In this document: positions 12,472-26,300 of the stretch, piece by piece
How the letters are laid out: each line of letters opens with the position of its first letter
How positions within the stretch are numbered: the stretch's first letter is position 1
NCBI GenBank assembly: GCA_009767595.1
Contig: VSDK01012728.1
Coordinates: 1,224,048-1,288,047, forward strand
Source of the DNA: Symbiodinium kawagutii
Taxonomy: Eukaryota; Sar; Dinophyceae; Suessiales; Symbiodiniaceae
Reading direction: 5' to 3'
Length of the DNA stretch: 64,000 nucleotides
The notes under the pieces: generated by a model
Database searches by the model: none
Told to the model about the DNA's origin: nothing
What the model saw: the letters and a program-made list of their open reading frames with translations, nothing else
Position numbers and translations under genes: made by a program

Positions 12472-12839
12472 GAGTTGGGTGGGCAAAACTAGTCTGTAGA
12501 ACTGAAGCGCTACACAGGTGGGATTAGGTACTTCAACTGATTGGTTATCAGAATCATGGTTGTTTGATTCTCTATTGACCATTCATTGATGATTAATGTG
12601 GATTGAAATTACAAACAATTCTTGTCCACCGTTCATGTCAAAACACCTATGTGCAGCTTGCAGACCGCACTGACGACTAATACCCTCAGATTGGTTTAGA
12701 CACCATTATACACCAATTAAATTAACAAGCTGATTACCACTGTCACAAGTGGTAGTTGCCCTGTAGTTATCTTGACAAACTCAATGGGTGGTGGTACCAC
12801 TCTGTTCCTCATGGATTGATGCATGATCGTTTTGAATGG

Positions 12840-13165
12840 TTAATCATGGTTGAGAATAACCGATCCAGAAATGCACGCACACAAACATGTTGTCCCTATG
12901 CTGACCTGTACAAATGACATGACCTCTCTCTTGAGCACCGAAATAGCCATGGTGAACCCTGTACCGTTGGTTTCCTTGCTGCGAGATCGAAGCCGCAGCA
13001 TTTTTTCTTGCGCTGCTTCTGGGCGCCTTGGAAAAAGGTGACAGGGGAGCTGTGCTATGTTCGGCTGTGGGGAGAAGCCGGTGATGGCGCCAAAAGAATT
13101 GTGTGTCAGAGTTAGGATGTTCATAGGTACCCTGAATTCCGCATACTGGGGAATCACCCGTCATT
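12840..13165 (-). other. Coding-like pocket, two overlapping open frames
   Basis: Two minus-strand frames of 105-106 codons overlap here, one opening MIPQYAEFRVPMNILTL and the other MTGDSPVCGIQGTYEHP. At most one can be real. The sequence is low in repeats. No family is recognised. Confidence 0.15.
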
Positions 13166-14079
13166 CACCACAGTTGTTTTTGAAAGTCAGCATATCTTAG
13201 TTCCCTCCTAAAAGGGGGAAACCATAGTGAGCCAAAGATCAAACCTTCACAGTAGCGTACCAGTTAAGCAGTATTAGTCATTGATCAACCATTAGAGGGA
13301 CTATCATTAGTCATCACTTAGCCACTCAATCCATCACCTAACCATCATGAACCATGGTAGCAAATTTGATATCCATTTCGCGTTGGATAGATCCACACAT
13401 GGATGTGAACCACCTCGGTGCAAAAATTCAGATGACCCGCGGACATGGCGCTTTTGAGCGATGTCACGGCTGTAAATCCGTAGCCAAAGAAAAGGCATAG
13501 CCACCAACATCAACCAACTATATTTATATATATATATATATATTTATTTATATAAATATATAATATAATCTCATGTGGATTATCATAATAGTTTGTGGAC
13601 TGGTCAAATTTCATGGCCATTGCAGCTACACTGGTCTCGAGTCTTCATTGCTTAATGGCCAGCAGCTGAACGCTTTTGGTTGCAGCTGAGATACGGCCGC
13701 AGAAATCCTTTGGACCACCTTGCCTCGGCAAATGGGAAAGAAACCCAAGAAAAAACAAAGAAGATCTCTTGGAAAATGCTAAAAGGCTTTTGCAGAACTC
13801 TGTACTGTTATGTACTGTTCATTTTTTGGAAGGATAGTTCAGTAATGTGTTTCCATTGCTTCAAGATTTGGTTCGCCACATCTGTCCATCGATTACCGCT
13901 GGCGACCACGCAAAACGCTTCACCCACTTGAGGTATCTTGAGGTCACGGCCCAGTCGCTGCGGAGAAGTTTCCTGAAAAACTGTCTGCCACCTTTGGTGC
14001 GCAAACTGTCCAGAACCTCAGCTGCAGTTGGAGCAGCTTGTGAAACAAACATCGGGTGGGGTGCAAGATCAAGAGTCAC

Positions 14080-14375
<296 letters not shown>

Positions 14376-14443
14376 TGGTCAGGATCATCATGAGCAGCAG
14401 CGTCAGCAGCAGCACTAGTAGGACAAACATCAATATATTCTGA

Positions 14444-14887
14444 TCATTTGCCCTGCTTCGTCATCAGCAGCAACTCAAGCAATGACTTATGAAAGAATGC
14501 CCATAAACTAAACACGGATCTGGCTTTCACAGGGTGAATACGTGATAGTCGGACGGCAAGTGTTTGCCACATTGAGGATGTACCATCAATTTTGCTTGTA
14601 GCGCGTCTAATGTCATACCCTGCAGTTGCGCCGCTCTGCCGAGATAGACTCCCGACCAATCGAGCAACCTGCCACCCCGGGATTCCACTGAGTCCGCCCC
14701 GCAATGGTGCGTTTCCGCTTTCCGGATAAGCGAGCCTTACTCCACACGCAAGGTCGCGTGTGGCTGCCATTCGGGGGGAAGTGGCAATGATCACAACTGG
14801 GAAATTCGTGACATTTTGAATCCTGCCCTGGTGACACCCAAACGTGGCTGCTTTCTCAATCTTTGAGGGTGGAACCCCATGGATCAT
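14444..14887 (-). CDS. 147-codon minus-strand open frame, unassigned
   Basis: Frame opening MIHGVPPSKIEKAATFGC in a GC-rich pocket next to the ATG microsatellite, downstream of the last recognised kinase exon and on the same strand. A different frame of the same bases reads TLDALQAKLMVHPQCGKHL. Either could be an exon of the kinase tail or of another gene; neither matches a family I know. Confidence 0.22.
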   Translation of the reverse strand: MIHGVPPSKIEKAATFGCHQGRIQNVTNFPVVIIATSPRMAATRDLACGVRLAYPESGNAPLRGGLSGIPGWQVARLVGSLSRQSGATAGYDIRRATSKIDGTSSMWQTLAVRLSRIHPVKARSVFSLWAFFHKSLLELLLMTKQGK

Positions 14888-15431
14888 TGTGCATCGCGCT
14901 GGGGAGCTACTACCGTTTGAGCACCAGGTTGCGTCGTTGGAACATCAGACGCAACCTGTGTCCATCATCTCCAATTTTCTACAATCAACGCTCTTTTAAC
15001 CACTCACCAGGAGAGAATGAAACATGACAAAAATGAGGGACTAAGCGCTCACTCCACCAAAAATAGACCGATAGCACTTATAAACACGTACCGTATAGTA
15101 TGATGTGTGCATGATATACTACGAACTTCAGGAAAGTGCGAAGACTAGATGAAGAAAGTTTGCGAGATTGAAGCTCCAGCAGCGTTGAACCGCTCAAAGT
15201 CCACTAATGCCAAGCGGTTGGTGATTGTTGAGTGACAACATGCAGCTTATTGAACACAATACGGTGGTACCTTCCATCAGTGATGTGCCTTGCGAGATCA
15301 TTTGTTAGAGGGTACCTCGGTCTCTTGATACATCTGTATGTTTGCTCGACTTTTGGATGGTTTTGCCCCTTGGGCTTTTGCACACTTCAAGAAGCGGCTA
15401 CATCTGTTGATGATATCTGACTCCAAGTGAC

Positions 15432-15566
15432 CGCAGAAGTCACAAGCTCATCTGCTTTGGCGATGGATAAACGACCCATCTCATCTTCACATAAGCGATT
15501 CCTCAGTGTGGGCAACTCTGGCGACGGCGTATTCAAGCGCACGGAAATTGACAGGGATTGCATCCA
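15432..15566 (-). CDS. ABC1 kinase C-terminal exon, apparent frame change
   Basis: Minus-strand exon-like block after a CCAAG acceptor. Its first part reads VDAIPVNFRALEYAVARVAH, like the family segment DPxFxxLExAYPYVAR. From about 15530 the +1 frame instead reads LRNRLCEDEMGRLSIAKADE then LVTSA, like the family tail SPxLRxxLxxLLxDxxGRLSxxRxxxLL. Each frame alone runs on without family similarity. Either an undetected intron or a base error joins them, or the exon is damaged. GT donor at 15431; later exons were not found. Confidence 0.5.
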
Positions 15567-17338
15567 CTTGGAAGGTATCAACACAACTATCATGATTTAC
15601 TATATTGATATGCAGCTACAGAAACATGACGTAAGGAGCAAGACGACTTTGCGCGAGCGCCACTGTCGCTATAGATAGTCCTCCGTTTGGAACTTCCAAG
15701 TTCCAACTCCGTAAATTATCAAATGTGGTCCATGTAAGATCTTGTCACATCACGGCTGGAGTTTGCAAGCCGGTCTGTCAACATGGCAATAGACAATGGG
15801 AGCCTGAGATGTACCCGTCAATCGGGTATTGATCCACAGGAATTTAAGCAACAAACTCCCAACAGCAATGAATTGTCGCAAAAATAGAAATTGAGTGTCC
15901 GGTCGAGTCATCCTAAATAGAAAGCCACCCGTCTTTGATGGAAAAACATCAGTTCTCTATGGTAACTTTCGGGATGATTAATACAGGTCTTCAGAGTGTT
16001 GAATCAGTCTCAGTGCCCTCAAACCTCACGCCAATTACAGCGCTGGTATTTTGGCGTCCGCGCAATGTGGTGGTGAGCACATGCGAGTTGGATGGATTGG
16101 ACCTGAATGCGCAAGCTGCAAAAAACTTTAGTCCTCTAAGCATCAATCCTCGACAGACTCAAACGCCAACCCTGTGCAACATAGCGCAACGCGTGTACTA
16201 TTTTCGGTTGGAAGAAACACCTGGAGAGTGTCCCAGTTTGATAGGCAGCTGGGCCACTTTTCCGTTCAAAACAGCTGTTTCCCTTTTCAAGTGGCATGGC
16301 TCCAGTAACCCAAAAGGGCTGGATACTGTGGTGTTAGAGGGGGTATTACTGATATAACAATAGATCGCATACTATCTTTTTATGATATCAGATATCAATT
16401 TTGAACGGTCTCCACAATCTTGAACATGCTTGTCACACGCGTGCTGACCTTGTCACAGTCACTCNNNNNNNNNNNNNNNNNNNNNNNNNNNNNNNNNNNN
16501 NNNNNNNNNNNNNNNNNNNNNNNNNNNNNNNNNNNNNNNNNNNNNNNNNNNNNNNNNNNNNNNNNNNNNNNNNNNNNNNNNNNNNNNNNNNNNNNNNNNN
16601 NNNNNNNNNNNNNNNNNNNNNNNNNNNNNNNNNNNNNNNNNNNNNNNNNNNNNNNNNNNNNNNNNNNNNNNNNNNNNNNNNNNNNNNNNNNNNNNNNNNN
16701 NNNNNNNNNNNNNNNNNNNNNNNNNNNNNNNNNNNNNNNNNNNNNNNNNNNNNNNNNNNNNNNNNNNNNNNNNNNNNNNNNNNNNNNNNNNNNNNNNNNN
16801 NNNNNNNNNNNNNNNNNNNNNNNNNNNNNNNNNNNNNNNNNNNNNNNNNNNNNNNNNNNNNNNNNNNNNNNNNNNNNNNNNNNNNNNNNNNNNNNNNNNN
16901 NNNNNNNNNNNNNNNNNNNNNNNNNNNNNNNNNNNNNNNNNNNNNNNNNNNNNNNNNNNNNNNNNNNNNNNNNNNNNNNNNNNNNNNNNNNNNNNNNNNN
17001 NNNNNNNNNNNNNNNNNNNNNNNNNNNNNNNNNNNNNNNNNNNNNNNNNNNNNNNNNNNNNNNNNNNNNNNNNNNNNNNNNNNNNNNNNNNNNNNNNNNN
17101 NNNNNNNNNNNNNNNNNNNNNNNNNNNNNNNNNNNNNNNNNNNNNNNNNNNNNNNNNNNNNNNNNNNNNNNNNNNNNNNNNNNNNNNNNNNNNNNNNNNN
17201 NNNNNNNNNNNNNNNNNNNNNNNNNNNNNNNNNNNNNNNNNNNNNNNNNNNNNNNNNNNNNNNNNNNNNNNNNNNNNNNNNNNNNNNNNNNNNNNNNNNN
17301 NNNNNNNNNNNNNNNNNNNNNNNNNNNNNNNNNNNNNN

Positions 17339-17385
<47 letters not shown>

Positions 17386-20300
17386 CTGATGCTGTTGCTG
17401 TTGCTGTTGCTGGTGGTGGTGGTGATCATGGATTGTGGGTTGAACAATCATTGATCATGGTTTCCCTAACGCAATGTCCGACAAGCAATGCTTGTTACAA
17501 ATGGTGGATTTTGTGTGTCAACAGGCTGGTTTATCAGTGGGTAAAATGTCAAGATCACGATGGAGACACGTCTGGAAGAAGATATTGCATCAGTCTAATC
17601 ACAATCAACAACCGCCAATAAAGGCAGTGGTGAATGCAAGTTTCAATTCCATGACAAGAAGTCGTTAAGACATGTCAGAACAGCCATCAAACCTCTACAG
17701 TGACAGGCAGCAAAGAGATACACCAGTAGTGTCTGGTAGCCATACAATGATGTATCACTGTATCACCATCTTGGGGACTATCCCCACAGATTTGTTGGTC
17801 GATATCCCCATAATATATTCCTATGTTGGAGGAATCATCCTTTAACCTCCCTGACATCCGGACGATGCATTTCCCTGCTGACCCGACGCCTTCAAGACAA
17901 CCCAGAGCACGGGCGTTGTTCAAAAAGTAGGGAGGTAACTGAAATTCATACCTCGCGAAGAAGTGGGTATGTTAATCAAAAAGTTGGGTAATCAAAGACT
18001 GGTTGGTGGTTGAACCCCTCTGAGCAATATTGGACAACCAACCAACCAACCAACCAACCAACCATACAAATTATATAAGTATTTGACAAAAAGGCCTGAA
18101 AATACCAAATGGAAAATGAATTGACAATAATTGAGGCTAACAAGGGTCAATCATGATCAAGCATACATAAACGGTGATGTGGCCAACATCCACTATACAA
18201 TTCAAATAAATATTGCAGCATATTGCGGCAAACAGCAAAGATGTTCATGACCAATGATTATCAATGATGGTTGAAATTTCTGATGGCAATTGGCAAAAGC
18301 CAATCACTGTTGGTTGATAGTTAGCATGACCGGATGGAAAGGTTGGCTGAGTTGAGAATCATTATGCCATTGGAGGTTTCTTAAAATGGGGGACCCCAAA
18401 TCATCCACTAGTAGCACCCTCATCAGTGCCCTCATCAGTACTGTGAGATACTTGCCCCTGTACCAATGTTCACATCTGACCAAACGAGGTACCGAACTGT
18501 TAGGATGTGCATCTACCCATGATTCCGGGTTGGTGGTTGAACCACCCCGTCATGAAAAATATGCTTGTCAAAGAATTATTCGTTACAGTAACAGTCACTA
18601 GGGAAAATACAAAATGTAAAAAACTACCAACCAGATGAATTACATGATGATGACCCCTGGCGCAGCTTAGCTTCACTTTGAATCAACTAAGCTGAGAAGA
18701 CTTGCATGTGCCACATCGAAAACAAATAAATCGTTGGCTACAACACTCATACGACAAATGAGAATGAATGGTTTTCACCCCTCAAACATGCCATGGTTGG
18801 ATCAACTGTGCTTGTAACAATGGTAGATTCAACCAATGTTAGATTCAACCAACATGAAAGTCCTAAAAACACAGTGGTCATAGTGTCTAACACATGATTG
18901 TTCAAGCCCTTAGCAAGATTCCAGTCACAACTAGTGGAATGGAACTAATCTGGTTATAGGGGGTTGTTCGCCCACTTTGTAGGCTTTAACTTTATTCATA
19001 TATTATAATATCCTTCATCAATCTTCATGAGCCATATATTAGCCATTCACTAGCCATGATTAGCCATGATCAGCCAGTCATTAGCCATCATAAACGGTTA
19101 TTGAACATTAATCGGTTGGTGGATGTCAACCATTACTAGCAGCTATTATCACTAGCTTGTCTCCTGTATCAACCATTATCAGCTATTACTACTGCCATTA
19201 TCTACCGTAAATGGTGGTTTCTCAAAATAGGGGTACCCCCAAATCATCCAATGCCAATCAGTTATAGCACTAAATCAACGATATTTAGGGTTCCCTATTT
19301 TGAGAAACACCCAAATAGGTTGGTGGATGTCAACCATTGTTGGTCTACCCCTCACCGGTGGACGCCTACCTCGGGGCCAGAAGTGCCAGCCTGGGAACCG
19401 TGGCACGGCAGGGGACACTGCGCTAGGGTTGAGAGTGGCTGGTGGAAAATAGTTTATAGGAGTTGATAGTAGATAGTAATGGTGATTTAAGAGGAAAATA
19501 GCTCATAATGATTGATAGTAGATGATAGTAGATGATAATGTTTAATGAATGGCTAATAAAAGTGCGTAATGATGGTTCATGATAGTTAATAACATAGCCA
19601 TATGGGTATGTGCCAAGCCATAGGGCAACCGTTACAATCACCAAAGCTAATGATCATTTTACAAATGATAATCATTGGTCGACTGGGGGTACCACTATGA
19701 CTTGGCACATACCCTAGTGGAGAATCCTGATCATGGTGACTACTGGAATGTACGAAATGGTGCGAAATATGGTGACGATATTGTATAAATGATGGTTAGT
19801 TTCTGGTACATGATCCTTGATGGTACTGGTGGTCAATCATCCATCACCAACAAGGGGTATAAGCCAGGAACACGTCGGTCATGTCGGTTTACAACCCAAC
19901 AGCTAATGACTACTTAGTTGTTCCCGGTGATACCAAAACAGAAAAACAATTGAAGTTAGCACCAACAATATCAAGCACCGTCGAAAAACATCGTCAAACA
20001 CTAACGGTCACGCATATCACTGAGAATCATTCACTAAACCATCAGCGACGATGACATTTGGTACAGTGTGTGTTTCCCCATGAACCTTTGACCTTGATCA
20101 ACATCAACTCTTATCAACCCTCATCAACCCTCATCAACCCTCATCATCCATCCTTCACCATCAATGTCGAGTTTTGACTCAACCATGCTTCAACTAACCC
20201 ATGGTCCACCATCATCAGCCATGGTTCACCATGGTTCAACTAAACCAAGGCACTGCTCCAGCAAAGCAGCGAAGCGCAAAGAAGGGACCTAGGGACGGCG

Positions 20301-23300
20301 GATCAACCCATGGTGAGGAACTCATGGGTAACTCCATGGTGGTTGAACCACCCCGCTGAAAAATGATGGTCTGAACCAAGCATCACCAAGTCATGAGGAA
20401 AATAACGAATTTTTTAAAGTCACCAACCCGGTAGTTTAATTACTAACTACAATGCTTCCTAACCTTGACTGATCGCAACTGGACATGCACCAGGCCCTGA
20501 CACCCCCTTCCTGCCATGGGTCCTGATGTCAGTAGGTAATGCTTTGTGTCATGATACGGTTTGCACGTGAGTATTACTTCCCTCCTTTGGAAGTGGCCGT
20601 CCTGAAGTAGCAACATGGTAAGTGTGCATGTTTGCTACCCCTTCCATGTGTAGCAAGTAGTATCCAAACACATGTTACGACCACATATTTGTTGTATCAA
20701 TTTTCCAGGTTCTAGCCCCACCTCCCCTTCAGGAGGTTCAGGGTGGAATTGGGGAAACTATGTAGTGGGTACCATCAAGATATTTGCATACGATCTTCCC
20801 GCTCCCCGCTGCCCGCTGGGCGGGAGGGACGCTTGGGGATGTTATTTGGTGGGCACAATGCATTAGCAGGAGACAAACATTGCAAATTACATAGGAGCAT
20901 TATAGGAAGTGCAAGGGGTACGCATTCTGCAGTACAAGGATTCATTTAGATGGTATGGATTGTGTGGCTGCAGGTGTCGCGTACGTACAAAAAAACATGG
21001 TGAGGGCTGCGACGGACGTGTATTTGAAAACAACATGTACATGCACACAGAATAATAGATAGGTTGAACGTTTCTGTTCCTTAAGCCAATTCCATTGGTT
21101 TTATGTACTTTAGTAGACAGTGATCTTTCAATGTTGAAAGGTGTTCAATGGATCTCTAGGTACCCCAATGGCTATACTTTTTCATGACAATTTGGGAAAC
21201 CCTCGGTGATTGGTACATCCTACTATATTAGTTATCCACGATCATCATCAACCAAGCAGTTTCACATTGTTGGTGGATAATAATCATTAACGCTATAAAG
21301 AAAACCGTTGGATCATATCATCTCAAACATTGTTATATTGTTGCCTGGTAAATAGTGTGTTGATTGTTAGATCTACATCATCCTACCCAGGAAACCCTGA
21401 GAACCTTCGCAGCACGCCTTCGACAGCACGTCATTGGACTCCTGTGGAAAGTTCAGGGCTTCCTGGAGAGTGCAACACACGCCGCAGAAGATCGGCTCAG
21501 AAGTAATGCTGAAGTAGTGCTCGTTAAATGGTAGTGGTGCTCATTAATGGTTACTTAAAAAATGTTAAATTGTGGTCAAATGATGGATATCAAATGCTTA
21601 CTGATGACCGACATGATGGCACATCATTGGTCAACAGAAGGTGAACAGCGGTAAAGATTGGTTGAGAATGGCTAAACCATTTGACACATGGTCAACTACT
21701 AACCTCGGACCACCAATCCCAATCATGGGAACCCACAGCCCTGGTGCTCCCTTGTGCGTACGCCTTAGCCGCAAGCTGAATGTCTTGAGTGAAGCTCTCC
21801 AATGTCTCGGCCTTGTGGTGCAAGGACACCATGACTGCGTGGTCTGTGATGCCTGGAAAATGGTGGATAATTCTCCAAATAAACCACTACAGTATAGTTC
21901 CATACTTGAACATAGTTACTCTTGTTACAGTATAGTTTAGTATATTTGTTCGACAATCATAAACCAATGTGATAACGGTTCACTAGGACTAGTGGTGGAT
22001 GGCAATAGTACTTTCTTTTATATATAGATATATGTTCTATAAAAATAAAAATGAATATATATATATATATACATATACATAGATATATACACATTATATA
22101 CTGGCTAATGGTCAGCTAACTATGAGTGGTTTTAAACACATTGTCACATAGCTATAAGCAAACTGGATCTGGATTGATGGTGAATACTGTTGAATTGATG
22201 TTCAAATCATGGATGACTGTTGCATAGCAAAGGTTACCAACGGTTGGCAATCGGTAACAATGATAAATCTATTTTGGGGCTCCGCTATTTTAAGAAACCA
22301 CCATATCAAGTTTCTTAAACCGCCATATCAAGTTTCTTAAACCACTTATACATATATAGATTTACATATCTATATATCGATACTCCTGGTTTCTTATAGC
22401 TCCTTCCCAACCACCAGGGTCACCAGCCAAATAGTTCACGAGCTTAAACAACCGCTGCTCACCTCAACGAAGCCCAGCTGCAAACTGAGCTGGGCACATC
22501 TGCCAAGACCCAGTCGGGTAGCAGCATCAGTCGGTTGAAAAGCCCGGCCACGTCGGCCCAACGCTTCCTGTCAACATGGAAGGTCGACGTATTCGTATTC
22601 ACAAGTAGCGGTGGTTCCACCATTGATTGAGGTTCCATTCCTGGTTAAGAAGGCTAAATAGATGGTTAATTTGTAAAAGTTCAGTAGCTAATAGTGCTTA
22701 ACAAGTGGTTGATAGTAGCTAGTTAATCATTGTAGAACAATAGTGGCTAAGAAATGGATCAGGGGGGCAAAAAATCATTTATCACGATCGAAAATGGTTT
22801 CATTATTGAAAAGCCTGATCAAATGGCTAAAACCACGGAGAAAAATACCAAGAATAGTCAACCAGTTGCAGTTGGATAGTTGCTGGTCCATAAACTTTTG
22901 AACATTTTGAACTATCCCAGAAAGGTTGTGGGAAAATGGACCTGGGAACCACTTGCAGTTGGTGTTTAAAACAAGGCTTTCCCTTAGATTTTCCCATCAA
23001 CTAACCTAGTCAGACATGCCATAAATCCGATGGCGAACTGGATTTTACAACTGGCGATTTTGGTGATGATTGACCACTCCATGCAGCATCAGGCAGCATT
23101 ACCATCATCATGCAACCATCAACACTTCTTTGCTGTTATAGTGAAATATGTCTATACTTCTAGTATGGATGTGCATATGTATGTGTGTATCTGCATGTAT
23201 ATGTACACATCTACTTGGTGATGATCTATCTAATCTAATCTAATCTAAGCGCATCAAATCTTATCTTATCTTATCGTATCTTATATTATCGTATCGTACC

Positions 23301-26300
23301 GTATCGTATCGTATCGTATCGTATCTATCTATCTCATCTATATCTGAAAACATATATGCACAATATATAAAATACACCAGGTGACCCTAAGTAAATGGTT
23401 TGCACCAGTCCTTGGACTGGGGGCAAGCCAAGTTCACTTGTGACCAACAGTTTCATAAGTGGTGTAACTGATGTGAAGCACTAGAGCTATGTTGATCGGG
23501 CTTTTAAGCCAAAGCCACAACCTTGTCGAGAGGATAGAAAAACACCTGCTCACTCATAGATCATGAAGAAAAGAGAAGGAATTAATTTGAAACCAGCTGG
23601 GTACAATGCAATGCACTCCACCATGACACGTTTTAAAAGAGAGACTTTCACTGCTGCTCAATACACGTCTTGTGATTGTTCAAAAGGGTTTTACTGGACA
23701 AGCCACAAGTGACACCATGACGGACTGGAACTGCGAAGATGTGAGATGCTTAAACGTGCGTTAAGGCGCTCGGTCAAAATAATTCAGAGTGGTGCTAGGA
23801 AACATCAAAGTGGTTTGGAGCATGTCTGTGGTAAGCCCTGCATCTCTAAATAATCAAACTCATTGTGCATGATACTCGTAAGACCTACATGTTCACGTGT
23901 CTGTAATTTGATGCATGTAAATACTGTGTGTGTGTAGAAATGTATGTATATATTGGATAGAGCAATACTCAAGGATATATATATATATATATAAATACAT
24001 TATACATACATAGTATCTTTCAACCATACATATGCACAAGTAAATAAATGCATATGTACAAATAATTGGACACACATATTATGTATACATAAATACGCTA
24101 ATACTAATATGCGTACACGATTTATACAATGCACATAGTGTTCCAACACCTCAGAGCAACGAACCCAGCTTGTGATTAGTGGCACTTGCGTCCGTCCCGG
24201 GTGGCCGGACTGCACCATGAACATCACTGCGCAAACCAGGCCTTCACGAACCTGGCACATTGACGGACCTACTTACATCATACTGCACCAATTTGTCAAT
24301 AGATAGATGCAGTTTCTATGTGTGTACAATAGTATACATATATATATATATGTTTTATACCAGCGTAATTACATTGATTGGACCAAACAGACACACATAT
24401 ACATATTTGTAGATTGAAAACATTTAAAGTTAAAAACATACTGTATGCACATCCAAGATTCTCATGATGCTCTGTTGGGAAACCGAACCTTTTCCGAATG
24501 TTCGGTGGAAAGAGTCATACTATCCATGATCCAGCTCTGGCTCCGGGGTCATATTTTCCTTCACCCCTAAATACCCCAGGGTTTACTGGCAAACGTAACT
24601 GCTGTCTCTTGAGATACTTTCCACATTATTGTCAATCAAAACAGGATTTGGAAAGGTTGACATTGACATGAAACCAACATGATCTCCAACACCACAAATA
24701 TCAATGAAACTTTGCCTTCGTTACCCTTGTCTTAGAGTATTATTGTCTGAATGCCCTTCCCTCCATACGCCATTCCACTCAGGCACGTGATGCAACAGAA
24801 TTCAGTGCACATGACAATCCAGCGCAGGTCTTTTTGGTCATAGCACTTCCCTCAGTGACTATAAACATGAACAATTTGACTACTTGATGGAAAGAAACTA
24901 ATAATGGACAACCGGAAGTAGATATGGATGATCACCCGGTATCATTTTCCATTACCGTGTATATGATTGTTACTGTTGGTTTCTGTTCAAACATATCTTG
25001 TTGTGACAGCGTTGGAAAGTATGTCTCCCTGCCATTGATTGGTCAATGGTCAGTATCATGCGATGTCATTCATTGCTTGGCTTGCGCCCAAAGGTAGCAG
25101 AAGAATGAACTGTTCACATCGACTTGGTAGAGATTTGCCCCTAGGCCTCCCATGGTTTCCTATGGTTTCCCATGGTTTCCTATGGTTTTTTCCCATGGTT
25201 TCCCATAGTTTCCCCTAGCCTCCTTTCCGCAACGCCACACGGTTCACGTCTAGGGGCTGCATTCTGCACCTGCAAAGGGACCTCTGCCACAAGGCCGAAA
25301 TCCAAATAGACCTCATTGGCTGCGCGCTGTTCAGCACCGAACGTCGATTCGGAACCACCAAAGAGGCTGACCAATAGCACGCTCAGAGGACAGTCTGTCT
25401 AATGTCTGTCTGCTTTGAACCATGTTCGTTGCTTCTACATATGATGAACGTGTCCGTCCTTTGAAACGATTGCGATGTGATATCTTTCGTGTGCACTCCG
25501 GCAGCCAACTAGAAGAGCAGTGAGGTCTACCTCTGAGAGGTGTCCTTTCCTGCTGGTCACTATCCGCAAACTAGACATATTGTATGGCTCAAAAACCGCA
25601 GGTTGTAATGTTTCATGAAAGGTTACAAGTGATATGGTTGGTGATCATTATATAAGTATATTATTGACCACGGGTAATGACAATGGTTACATGATGTGAC
25701 ATGTCTGATCCCTTTCGATCGGTGGTCATCTGTTTACAGTAGACCCAGTTATTGCAAAGAGGTGCTTATGACAAAATCAAATGGTTGATATTTTAGTCGT
25801 GGTTTGTAAGCATTAATTGATAATTAGCAATTACATGTAATGAAGTACTAATCGTTCATAACCATTCAGAACCATTGCTGCTTGTTAGAAATAGCTTCTA
25901 CATCCATTCACAACTAAGGAGAAACAATGGTTACTGTAATAGATGCCAACAGCTATTGCAGCCATGGGAAAACCATTGGCAGCACCACCAAAAGAACAAG
26001 ACTCAAGTGGTCCCATGGTGGACTCCATGGGATTCGGGATGTCACCAGTTCTTCATGTGATGTTGGTTGAAGCCATTCTACTGGAGATGGATGATAATTG
26101 ATGTTTTCAGGTTTGACAGAAGAGTTGACTGATGAAATAGAGAGGGAATAGAATCTAGTACAAGTATTTTTGTTGCATATCTTGGCAATTGCAATATTAT
26201 CTAATACTATACTGTATCATATTAGGACTACAACCGGGAGGTCAGTTGAAAAAATCAAAAACGGTGACTCAATATACCCTCACTATGATGATGGCGGGGT

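Noticed and set aside
16395-17621. Frames of 330-406 codons
   Set aside because: They consist mostly of the 874-N gap; the sequence is unknown.
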